Of a DNA stretch of 64,000 nt, positions 40,004 through 47,800 are shown one piece after another (the first letter of the stretch is position 1; each line of letters opens with the position of its first letter). The position numbers and the translations under genes were made by a program. Source of the stretch: Candidatus Aquidulcis sp. (lineage in GTDB: Bacteria > Chloroflexota > Anaerolineae > UBA4142); contig DYJA01000016.1 in assembly GCA_020723345.1 (NCBI GenBank), forward strand, positions 25,106-89,105, written 5' to 3'. The notes beneath the pieces are model-generated. The model was not told the DNA's origin. It worked only from the letters and a program-made list of their open reading frames with translations, and searched no databases.

Positions 40004-42400
40004 TCACCGCGCCGCGAGCGCGGCTTGCACGGCTGCGTACGCATCCACAATGCCATAGCCAGTCGCGTTACTCGGCGCGCCGCCGCCACACGCGTCGACT
40101 TGCCCCGCGTACGATTTCGCGGTGTCAATCAAAATTTTCGTCGTGCGATCAATGTCGCCGATCAATTTCGGATTCGCCGACCACATCAGCGCGACGACGC
40201 CGACGACGTGCGGTCCCGCCATCGAGGTGCCCTGCCAACTGCGATACGAGTTTCCAGGAAACGCCGAAGCAATTTGCTCGCCTGGCGCGAGAATGTCCGG
40301 CTTGATTCGATTGCTGCCGTCGACCGTCACCGGACCGCGACTGCTGAAGACCGACAGTTTACTGGCGCGATTGATCGAGCCGACGCTGAACACGTTGGCG
40401 TAAATCGCGAGCGGTTCGATGATGCTCGCGCAACGCGGACCATTATTCCCCGCGCTCACGACGACGAAAACACCCGCCGCGCGCAACGCGTCGACCGCGG
40501 GCTTGAGCGAGTTCGCGTCGCACCCTTCAATCGGCGGACAGCCCCACGAATTATTCAACACGTGCGCGGCGCGCGTCGGATCGCCATCGCGCAGCGGATC
40601 ACCTTGTTGCGGATACGGCGCGAGCATGAATTGCATACAGTCGAGATACAGCGGCGGATTAGCCAAATTGCGCGCGAGGTTGACGCACGCGATCCATTCC
40701 GCTTCCGGTGCGACGCCGATGCCGCCGCGCCCGACAATCGTACCCAGCGTGTGCGTCCCGTGTCCGCCGATGTCGGTCGGGACGCGCGTCGCGTACCACG
40801 GATCGAGCCAGTTGTAATCATCGCCGCTGTTGCGTCCGCGATAACCATCGCGCAGCGCGGGATGATCGCCTTGCGTGCCCGAGTCGGATTGTCCGACGAC
40901 GATGCCCTTGCCCGTGATTTTCAATTCGTCCCAAACGCGATTCGCGCCGATGAACTGGATGTTCCACGGCACTTGTGTCGGCGCGGCTAATCTGCCGCGA
41001 CCCGATTGCAGCGGCGCGGGCAGCGGACGCAAACGCGGGCTATCAATCACGCGATCCACTTCGGGCTGCGCGATCAAGTACGCGCGCAAAATCGGACCCG
41101 CATTTACTTCCACCGCGTTGACGAGATAGTACGGGCGATACGCGATGCCAAATCGATCCAGCGTCGCGCGCAAATTCGCCTGCGTACGATTCGCCTGCTG
41201 CGTCAGCGTTGCGTAGACGAAACGCACTCGTTCGTTGCGATCCGCGATGGCGGGCGCGCGGCTCAAGTCGGCTTGATCTTTCAAAATGACGAACAACCGA
41301 TCGCCGTAGAAACCCGGTCTGCCGACGAAAATGTACAACGCGAGCGCGGCGATCCAAATCACCGCGACGCCACCCCACGCGACTGCGCGCGTCCTGCGCG
41401 GAGTCGCATCCTGAGCGGAATCGGAGCGAAGCGCAGATGGAGTCGAAGGACGCCAGCGCGCGACGATCAGCGCGAGAATGCCCATAATCGTCGCGATGAC
41501 AAACGCGAGTCCGACCGCGCGCAGCACCCAACCGAGAATCTCGCCGTCCGTCGCAAAACTGAGCACGAGCGCGAGTTCGACCGGATCGAAAAAAATCAGT
41601 ACGGCTGACGCGACCAAGCCGATCAGCGCGGTCATCGCGATCCACGTGCGGTTCAGCGCGGCGACGATCAGCCCAAGCGGCGGCACGACGACGAGGAGTA
41701 ACAACTGCGCGCCCGGCGCGCCAAAGCCCGCCGCCAAGATCACCAGCGCGATGACGGCGGCGAGCGCGCCAAAGACGCGCGAGGGTTTCGATTCGTCGGC
41801 GGCGAGCGGCTGGAACAAAAATGTGTTGAGCAAAATGCTCGCGCTCAAACCCAAGCCGAATCCCGCGAGCAGCCCGAGCAGCGCGTCCACCGGGGAGCCA
41901 AGCGCGCCCCACGCGATCATCGGCGCGCCGATGATCGGCGCAAGCATCAACGCGACCGGCAGCGCGCCGAAATCGCGCGAAAAAATTTGCTGGCGGCGGC
42001 GCGCGATTCGGAGCAAAACGAGCGCGCCGATCAGACTCAGCACGGTGAATGCCAGCAACGCGGCGCGCAAGTGCATCGCGGAGAAAACGCGCGCAAGCGC
42101 GAACCACGCGACGAGCGCGGCGCACGCCGCCCACGTCTGGTATGCCGCGCGAAAACGCGGCGCGTGGATCAACCACGCCAGCGGCAAAGTGATCAGCGCG
42201 AGCAACAACGCGTGACCCAATGAGATTCCGAGCCACGCGAACCACGGCGAGTAGATGCTTTCGATGAGGAGCATTTGTTCGGTGAACCACGCGATCAAGT
42301 GGATCGCCGCGCTCGCGCCAATCATTACAAAACCTACGATCACGAACAAGATGTAATGCAAACAACCGGGGCGTTTTGGTGCTACCGGAACGTTTGTCAT
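40004..42400 (-). CDS. Membrane-embedded subtilisin-like serine protease (S8)
   Basis: A 798-residue protein. Residues 1 to about 360 hold roughly ten TM helices, beginning YILFVIVGFVMIGASAAIHL; a further TM segment (VAWGGVAVIWIAALALYIFV) leads to the protease. The catalytic triad is Asp in VVGQSDSGTQGDHP (about 505), His in GGHGTHTLGTIVG (about 548) and Ser in GTSMAGPHVVGVVAL (about 725). The oxyanion Asn is in VVSAGNNGPRC. The protease domain should face outside, so the enzyme would cut extracellular or membrane proteins. An S8 domain fused to so many TM helices is unusual. A repeat copy (41405-41455, RPSTPSALRSDSAQD) lies between the two parts. The ATG is preceded by GAGGAAAAA. Confidence 0.87.
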   Translation of the reverse strand: MTNVPVAPKRPGCLHYILFVIVGFVMIGASAAIHLIAWFTEQMLLIESIYSPWFAWLGISLGHALLLALITLPLAWLIHAPRFRAAYQTWAACAALVAWFALARVFSAMHLRAALLAFTVLSLIGALVLLRIARRRQQIFSRDFGALPVALMLAPIIGAPMIAWGALGSPVDALLGLLAGFGLGLSASILLNTFLFQPLAADESKPSRVFGALAAVIALVILAAGFGAPGAQLLLLVVVPPLGLIVAALNRTWIAMTALIGLVASAVLIFFDPVELALVLSFATDGEILGWVLRAVGLAFVIATIMGILALIVARWRPSTPSALRSDSAQDATPRRTRAVAWGGVAVIWIAALALYIFVGRPGFYGDRLFVILKDQADLSRAPAIADRNERVRFVYATLTQQANRTQANLRATLDRFGIAYRPYYLVNAVEVNAGPILRAYLIAQPEVDRVIDSPRLRPLPAPLQSGRGRLAAPTQVPWNIQFIGANRVWDELKITGKGIVVGQSDSGTQGDHPALRDGYRGRNSGDDYNWLDPWYATRVPTDIGGHGTHTLGTIVGRGGIGVAPEAEWIACVNLARNLANPPLYLDCMQFMLAPYPQQGDPLRDGDPTRAAHVLNNSWGCPPIEGCDANSLKPAVDALRAAGVFVVVSAGNNGPRCASIIEPLAIYANVFSVGSINRASKLSVFSSRGPVTVDGSNRIKPDILAPGEQIASAFPGNSYRSWQGTSMAGPHVVGVVALMWSANPKLIGDIDRTTKILIDTAKSYAGQVDACGGGAPSNATGYGIVDAYAAVQAALAAR
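41405..41455. repeat. CTGAGCGGA/TCGAAGGA repeat inside the subtilase gene
   Basis: CCTGAGCGGAATCGGAGCGA ... GTCGAAGGAC, in frame, in the linker between the TM and protease parts. Confidence 0.85.
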
Positions 42401-42430
42401 TTTTCCTCCTGCGTATCGCCGCGATAATTT

Positions 42431-42494
42431 AGGGACGCGGACGAACGCGGATAAACGCGGATTTTTCCGCGTTCATCCGCGTTTGTCCGCGTCC
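42431..42494. repeat. GGACGCGGACGAACGCGGA inverted repeat
   Basis: The same family as 38126-38195. Its right arm ends on the stop codon of the GDH-CBS gene (TAG, 42496-42494). Confidence 0.85.
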
Positions 42495-44380
42495 TATGTT
42501 TGCTGCTCCCCCAACAACAACCGATACAGCGTTCGCGTCGCGAGCAAATCCGCGCTGACGACGCCGAGCGGTTGTCCTTCCGCCGACAAGACCGGCAGCG
42601 CGGAAATATCGTGTTGTTCCAACATCGTCACCGCTTCGAGGATGCTGTCCTGCGGACCGCACGACACGACTTGGCGCGTCATCATCTCGTCCACCTTGAT
42701 CCCTTCGATCTTGCCGCGCGCGGCGGCTTGCGTAATATCCCAATCGGTCACGATGCCGACGACGCGACCATCCGGCGCAAGCACCGACAAAATGTCCGTG
42801 TTCTTTTCGGTCAGCACGCGCGCAGCATCCTGCACCGTCGAGCCGAGCGGCGTCGTCGCCATTTCGATCATCACTTCGCGCACGACGCGATTGCTCTCGC
42901 GACTCACGATACGATTGATGCTGATCCGTTCCGCGACCTGGCACGGCAGCGCGTCTTCTTCCGCCGTCAAGCCGTCCACCAACTCGACCATGTTTTTGCG
43001 AATCACATCGTCGCGTTTCTTTTCTGCCGCGACGCGCCGTTTTTCCGCGAGTTCCGCGAATTCTTTCGCGTGATCGGCGAGCCACTTGTCGACCGCCGCG
43101 CGATTGCCGAGCAATTCGTTCGGAATTCGCAAATCCGTTGGTGTTGGAATCAGGCGTTCGTGCGCGGCAAAGATCACGCCGCCCGAATTGACGAGAAAGT
43201 CGGTCGCGATGAGCGTGCCGCGTTCTTGATAGACGCGGCGCTCCATCCGTCGCCGCGCGGCTTTGCGTTTGGGATCGGGCGAGTACGTGTTCGCGCCTTC
43301 GACGATCATCGACCAGCGTCCTACTTTGTCAATCGTCATCGAGGGTTTGGACATTTCGTCCACGTCGAGATAATTCGCTTGCGGCGCGGCGGGAATCAGC
43401 GCGAACGCGTTTTCGCGCAACAAATCATCGCGCGCGCTCGAAAATTTCAGCACGCAGCCCAGGTCGGGCGAGTCGGGATGTGCGAGAAAGTACGGCTTGG
43501 TGACGAGCGGATTCATATCGCGCAGCGCGAGCAGCAATCCAACATCCAAGCCGCTCTCGCAAAATAAATAGCCCGACGCGTCGCTGATGCCGATAATTTG
43601 CGGCGCGCTCCCCTTTTGTTTTCGCATCTCCAGCAGCAATCGCGCAACGCCCGCGCCGACCGCGCCAAAGCCCTGCACGATGCACGTCACTTGATCCCAC
43701 GCGGGAATTTCGAGATTGCGAAACTGCGGCAGCACGCGCAAGCGCGGCGCTTCGCGATACAATGCGTCGAGCGCGATCACACAGCCACCGGCTGCCGCGC
43801 CGAGTTGATCGATCCGATTGCCGCCCATATCGACCGGCTTGGACACTGCCGCGTCGAGTCCGTTTTCAATCGCGATCGTCTTCATGTCTTGATCGTTCGT
43901 GCCAACATCAGGACCGGGGTTGTACAATCGCACGTAACGCCGAATCAAATGCGCGAACCCGCGCACGACCGCGGTGTGATCGGCGAGCGAGAGATTCGTG
44001 CTCGCGACGATGCCGGACTTGCCGCCGCCGTACGGCAAATCGGCTGCCGCATTTTTCAGCGTCATGCCGCGCGCAAGGTTGTGAATCGCGGCGGGCGTCA
44101 CTTCAGGCGAAAGCCGGATGCCACCCATCGAAGGCAAACCCATCGCGACATTGTCCACCACAAGATACCCGCCGATTTCCTGCGGCTCGCGTTCGTTCCA
44201 CATACACGCGACGAGGCGCGGACCCAGGTTGTCCACTTCGATCCCCAGTCGGTGCAGTAATTCGACATCCTGCGAAGTAAATTCCAGATAACACAGTCCC
44301 TGGTCTTCGATCCGGCGCGTTTGCCACACCTCATCGGGCAGCAGATCGCGCAAAAATTCGTTCATGCGTTTGGGCAACAT
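42494..44380 (-). CDS. Glutamate dehydrogenase-type enzyme fused to a CBS pair
   Basis: A 628-residue protein. Residues 1 to about 430 are a Glu/Leu/Phe/Val dehydrogenase: MGGIRLSPEVTPAAIHNLAR, MTLKNAAADLPYGGGKSGIV (catalytic Lys and Gly-rich loop), NPGPDVGTNDQDMKTIA, CIVQGFGAVGAGVARLLLE (Rossmann NAD(P) site) and FLVNSGGVIFAAHERL. From about 495 a CBS pair follows: ATTPLGSTVQDAARVLTEKN, GIVTDWDITQAAARG, VVSCGPQDSILEAVTMLEQH and GVVSADLLATRTL. CBS pairs bind adenosyl ligands such as AMP, ATP or SAM and regulate the attached enzyme, so energy-state control of amino-acid deamination is likely. Most GDHs end after the dehydrogenase (about 420 residues). AAGGAGG precedes the ATG. Confidence 0.88.
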   Translation of the reverse strand: MLPKRMNEFLRDLLPDEVWQTRRIEDQGLCYLEFTSQDVELLHRLGIEVDNLGPRLVACMWNEREPQEIGGYLVVDNVAMGLPSMGGIRLSPEVTPAAIHNLARGMTLKNAAADLPYGGGKSGIVASTNLSLADHTAVVRGFAHLIRRYVRLYNPGPDVGTNDQDMKTIAIENGLDAAVSKPVDMGGNRIDQLGAAAGGCVIALDALYREAPRLRVLPQFRNLEIPAWDQVTCIVQGFGAVGAGVARLLLEMRKQKGSAPQIIGISDASGYLFCESGLDVGLLLALRDMNPLVTKPYFLAHPDSPDLGCVLKFSSARDDLLRENAFALIPAAPQANYLDVDEMSKPSMTIDKVGRWSMIVEGANTYSPDPKRKAARRRMERRVYQERGTLIATDFLVNSGGVIFAAHERLIPTPTDLRIPNELLGNRAAVDKWLADHAKEFAELAEKRRVAAEKKRDDVIRKNMVELVDGLTAEEDALPCQVAERISINRIVSRESNRVVREVMIEMATTPLGSTVQDAARVLTEKNTDILSVLAPDGRVVGIVTDWDITQAAARGKIEGIKVDEMMTRQVVSCGPQDSILEAVTMLEQHDISALPVLSAEGQPLGVVSADLLATRTLYRLLLGEQQT

Positions 44381-44447
44381 TGCCCCTCCTTAAAATGCGA
44401 CCGCTGACAACAGACCGCCAACCGCCGCCAATTTTATTTCCGCGCCA

Positions 44448-44476
44448 AGTATAACACGCGCAAAGAGGATTTTCAA
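44448..44476 (-). promoter_or_regulatory. Promoter of the GDH-CBS gene
   Basis: Minus strand TTGAAA (44476-44471), 17 bp, TATACT (44453-44448). Confidence 0.7.
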
Positions 44477-44496
44477 TAGCGACTCCAAACCTATCT

Positions 44497-44525
44497 TTGC
44501 GCTCCACCGACAATTCAATTATAAT
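44497..44525 (+). promoter_or_regulatory. Promoter of the two-component system
   Basis: TTGCGC (44497-44502), 17 bp, TATAAT (44520-44525), the same hexamers as the lepB promoter. It is back to back with the GDH-CBS promoter, 21 bp between the -35 boxes. Confidence 0.75.
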
Positions 44526-44562
44526 CAGCGTCATCCACCGAAAGTTCGTACATCTTGCGGAG

Positions 44563-45564
44563 ATGCTGCCCTTGCCTTCGTTCTTTTGGTTGCTCTTCCC
44601 TGGAACCGTTGCCCTCTTGATCGTTTTGTCTTGGGTAACCTGGCGCGCACGGCTGGGTCGACGCGCCGGGTTGATCGCGCTGACACTCGGCGCGACCTGG
44701 TGCGCTGGCGCGCTCCTAATCGCGCTCACCGATTCCGCGGCGGGCTGGTTCCTGCAAGCCCTTGCCTTTGTCGTCGGCATGATTCTGTTGACGCGCGGCT
44801 TGGCGCGTCACGTCAGTCAGCAAGCCGAGATCACACGCTTGCGTCGCATCGCCGAAAATCGCGCGGATCGCATTTCAGTGCTCTCGCACGAAGTCCGCAC
44901 ACCGCTCGCGATGATCAAAGGCGCAGCCGAACTACTCCTCGACGGCAAGCCCGGCCCTCTCACCCAGCAACAACACGTCTTCCTCGAAACGATCAGCCAG
45001 AATTGCGAACGGACGATCACCCTGGCAGAAGATTTGCTGACGCAGGCGCGCATCGAAGCCGGATTGTTCAAGGTCAACTTGCAGGCGACCGATCTCAAGT
45101 TGCTCACGCGCCAAGTCGTGCGCGGTATGCAACCTCTCCTCGCGCAAAAGAATCAAATCATCAACCTCGATTACCCCCAAGTATTGCCGCACATTCAGGC
45201 AGACCCACGCCTCCTTCAGCAAGCGTTGACGAATTTGTTGAACAATGCCACGCGCCACACATCGCCGGGCGGTCGCATCTACGTGAGCATTTCCGAAAAC
45301 GATCAAGCGGTGATCGTCGCGGTGACCGACGACGGCGCAGGCATGACGACCGAAGAACGCCAGAAATTGTTCCAACGATTTTCCAGTGGGCGTCCGTTGG
45401 GTAACGGAACCGGGCTGGGCTTGGTCATCGTCAAGCAAATCGTCGAACTGCACGGCGGACGCATTTTGGTTGACACGACGCTGGGACAGGGAACGACTTT
45501 TCTTTTCACGCTGCCTCGGCTGATCGAAAAAGACCAAACGATGGAAGGACGAGTCAATGGATAA
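44563..45564 (+). CDS. Sensor histidine kinase
   Basis: A 333-residue protein. Two or three TM helices at the N-terminus (about 8-27, 38-59 and 64-84) are followed by a HisKA dimerisation box with the phospho-His in SVLSHEVRTPLAMIKGAAEL, then an ATP-binding domain: N box LTNLLNNATRHTSPGG, G1 VTDDGAGM, F box LFQRFSSGRP, G2 GNGTGLGLVIVKQIV. There is no PAS or HAMP domain, so sensing is probably through the short membrane part. The ATG at 44563 is chosen because the promoter predicts transcription from about 44532. It overlaps the response regulator by 8 bases. Confidence 0.9.
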   Translation: MLPLPSFFWLLFPGTVALLIVLSWVTWRARLGRRAGLIALTLGATWCAGALLIALTDSAAGWFLQALAFVVGMILLTRGLARHVSQQAEITRLRRIAENRADRISVLSHEVRTPLAMIKGAAELLLDGKPGPLTQQQHVFLETISQNCERTITLAEDLLTQARIEAGLFKVNLQATDLKLLTRQVVRGMQPLLAQKNQIINLDYPQVLPHIQADPRLLQQALTNLLNNATRHTSPGGRIYVSISENDQAVIVAVTDDGAGMTTEERQKLFQRFSSGRPLGNGTGLGLVIVKQIVELHGGRILVDTTLGQGTTFLFTLPRLIEKDQTMEGRVNG

Positions 45565-46243
45565 AGCGCGCATTCTCGTCGTGGACGACGAGCCGCAAAT
45601 GGTCGACATCATCGCGTTCGCGTTGGAGACGGAAGGATTCGAAATCGTAACCGCGTACGACGGACAGCAAGCGTTGGACTCGGTGGCGCGCCATCTCCCC
45701 GATCTGATCGTGCTGGACGTGATGCTACCCAAAGTAGACGGGTTTGAAGTCTGTCGGCGCGTGCGCGAGAGCACGACGATCCCGGTCATTCTGCTCACTG
45801 CGAAAAAAGAGGACGAAGACATCATCCAGGGTTTGGAATTGGGCGCGGACGATTACGTGACCAAGCCCTTCAAGCCGCGCGAACTCGTACTGCGCGTCCG
45901 CGCGATCTTGCGTCGCAGCGGAGTCGGCAAGATGCAAACTATCGTGCATGTTGGCGATTTGCAGTTGGATAATCTGCGTTACCAAGCCACGCTCGCCGGA
46001 GCGCCGCTCGATCTCACCGTCCACGAATTTCGATTGCTGGCTTGTCTGGCGGCAAATGCCGGGCGCGTGCTGTCGTGGCAAGCCCTCCTCAAACATGCTT
46101 GGGATGTCGAAAGTTGGGAGGGCGGCAAAGAAATGATCAAGACGGCGATCTATCGCCTGCGCCAAAAGATCGAGCCGGATCCGGACGCGCCGCGCTACAT
46201 TCTGACCGTCCGCAGCGTGGGTTATACGATGCCGGCGCGCTAG
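45557..46243 (+). CDS. OmpR-family response regulator
   Basis: A 228-residue protein with a receiver (acidic VVDDE, phospho-acceptor Asp in PDLIVLDVMLPKVDG, Thr/Lys switch LLTAKKED and VTKPFKPREL) and a C-terminal winged helix (VHEFRLLACLAANAGRVLSW, MIKTAIYRLRQKIEPDPDAP, YILTVRSVGYTMP). It works with the kinase encoded just upstream (ATG inside that gene). Targets are unknown; the divergent GDH-CBS gene and the downstream Fbp-type importer are candidates. Confidence 0.93.
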   Translation: MDKARILVVDDEPQMVDIIAFALETEGFEIVTAYDGQQALDSVARHLPDLIVLDVMLPKVDGFEVCRRVRESTTIPVILLTAKKEDEDIIQGLELGADDYVTKPFKPRELVLRVRAILRRSGVGKMQTIVHVGDLQLDNLRYQATLAGAPLDLTVHEFRLLACLAANAGRVLSWQALLKHAWDVESWEGGKEMIKTAIYRLRQKIEPDPDAPRYILTVRSVGYTMPAR

Positions 46244-46442
46244 TCCGATTGTTACAATCGGTTACCCAATTGTGACGAGCGCGTGACCACAAACATCGGC
46301 GCGCGTGCTAAGATGTGTTCAGTCGTCTGTGTCTCTCTGTTGCCAAGGAAAGAACCTTGGCATCATTTGTCGCGCCGAGCAAAGCGTTTCGATGCGCGCG
46401 TGTTCGCTTTGCCCAGCCGACAACATTCCAAGGAGGAGAAGA

Positions 46443-47573
46443 ATGAACACAACCAAGTTCTTTGCGCTGTTCGCGCTGATCGCCATCTTCGCGGTTCTTG
46501 CCGCGTGCGCGCCCGCGCCCACCCCGGCGCCGACTGCCGCGCCCCCGACCGCCGCGCCGAAACCGACGGATGCACCCAAGCCAACAGCAGTTCCGCCGAC
46601 TGCCGCGCCGAAACCGACCGACGCGCCGAAAGCCGGCGGCACGGTGACCGTGTACGCGTCGCCGCAGGAAGAATGGGTGAAAGCCGCGATGGCGCAATTC
46701 ACCAAAGACACCGGCATCAAAGTCGATTACGTCGCGATTGGTTCGGGCGAAGCGTACACGCGCATCGCCGCGGAAAAAGCCGCGCCCAAAGCCGACGTGT
46801 GGTGGGGCGGCACAGTTGATCCGCACATTCAAGCCAAGTTGGCTGGATTGACCGAGAAGTACTGCTCACCCAACGCGAAAGACATTCCCGCGCAGTACAA
46901 AGACCCCGAATGTTTTTGGACGGGCATGTACGTCGGCTTTATCGGGTTCACGATCAACCCAAATCTGTTGAAGCAAAAGAATTTGCCGACACCCAAAGTG
47001 TGGGCGGACTTGATCAAGCCGGAGTACAAGGGTTTGATCGCGATGTCTGATCCCGCGCAATCCGGCACCGCGTACGTAATCATGGCGACGCTCGTGCAAA
47101 AGATGGGCGAAGACGCGGCGTTCAAGTATCTCGCCGCGTTGCACAAGAACATCACGCAGTACACCAAATCGGGTCCGGGTCCCATCACACTCGTCGGTCA
47201 GGGCGAAGCGTTGATCGGCATCAATTTCGCGCACGATACGATCATGTTCATGAAACAAGGTCAACCGATCAACTACGTCATCCCGGAAGATTTCGACGGC
47301 TACGAAATCGGCGGCGTGTCTTTGCTCAAGGGCGGACCGAACCCCGCCGCGGGCAAAGCGTTGATCGATTGGACGCTCACGGCAAAGGCGATGGAACTCG
47401 CGGCGACCGCGAACTCATTCCAGGTGCCGACGAATCCGAACGCGGCAGTGCCGAAGGAAAGCGTCAAAGTCAGCGACGTCAAAGCGATTGACTACAAACT
47501 CGACTGGGCAGCCGAAAATCGCAGACGCCTCGTCACGCGCTGGACGAACGAAGTCGGCAACTTGCCCAAATAA
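46443..47573 (+). CDS. Fbp-type ABC importer substrate-binding lipoprotein
   Basis: A 376-residue protein. Lipobox AVLAAC (Cys about 22), then the same spacer as the 33230 protein (APTPAPTAAPPTAAPKPT) and a bacterial extracellular solute-binding domain of the FbpA/AfuA group: GTVTVYASPQEEWVKAAMAQ, DYVAIGSGEAYTRIAAE, ADVWWGGTVDP, KVWADLIKPEYKGLIAMSDP, and GKALIDWTLTAKAMELAA. FbpA-group proteins take Fe(III), phosphonates or phosphorylated sugars; the metal-binding Tyr pair is not obvious here. GGAGGAG lies before the ATG at 46443. Permease and ATPase follow. Confidence 0.87.
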   Translation: MNTTKFFALFALIAIFAVLAACAPAPTPAPTAAPPTAAPKPTDAPKPTAVPPTAAPKPTDAPKAGGTVTVYASPQEEWVKAAMAQFTKDTGIKVDYVAIGSGEAYTRIAAEKAAPKADVWWGGTVDPHIQAKLAGLTEKYCSPNAKDIPAQYKDPECFWTGMYVGFIGFTINPNLLKQKNLPTPKVWADLIKPEYKGLIAMSDPAQSGTAYVIMATLVQKMGEDAAFKYLAALHKNITQYTKSGPGPITLVGQGEALIGINFAHDTIMFMKQGQPINYVIPEDFDGYEIGGVSLLKGGPNPAAGKALIDWTLTAKAMELAATANSFQVPTNPNAAVPKESVKVSDVKAIDYKLDWAAENRRRLVTRWTNEVGNLPK

Positions 47574-47625
47574 GCATCGCATCAGTCCGCGTCCTATCAC
47601 GGATGTAATTCAGATTGGGGGCGAA

Positions 47626-47742
47626 TAGCATCCTGAGCGGAATGTAGCGTAGCGGAATGCAGTCGAAGGATGCGTCTCGGTCACAACTGCGACGCTCCGC
47701 AAGCCTCCTTCGACTCCACTGCGTTCCGCTCAGGATGCTTGC
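47626..47742. repeat. Two opposed CTGAGCGGA/TCGAAGGA copies
   Basis: AGCATCCTGAGCGGAATGTAG ... GTCGAAGGATGC and, about 60 bp later, CCTTCGACTCCACTGCGTTC ... CTCAGGATGCT in opposite orientation, filling the gap before the permease gene. Confidence 0.85.
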
Positions 47743-47800
47743 TCCGCTGCTTACCCCAAACGGAACTACACTCTCCATCACATCTGTTGGAGCATCACAA

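Noticed and set aside
40004..42400. Plus-strand frames opposite the subtilase gene
   Set aside because: No domain pattern, while the minus frame has a complete S8 triad.
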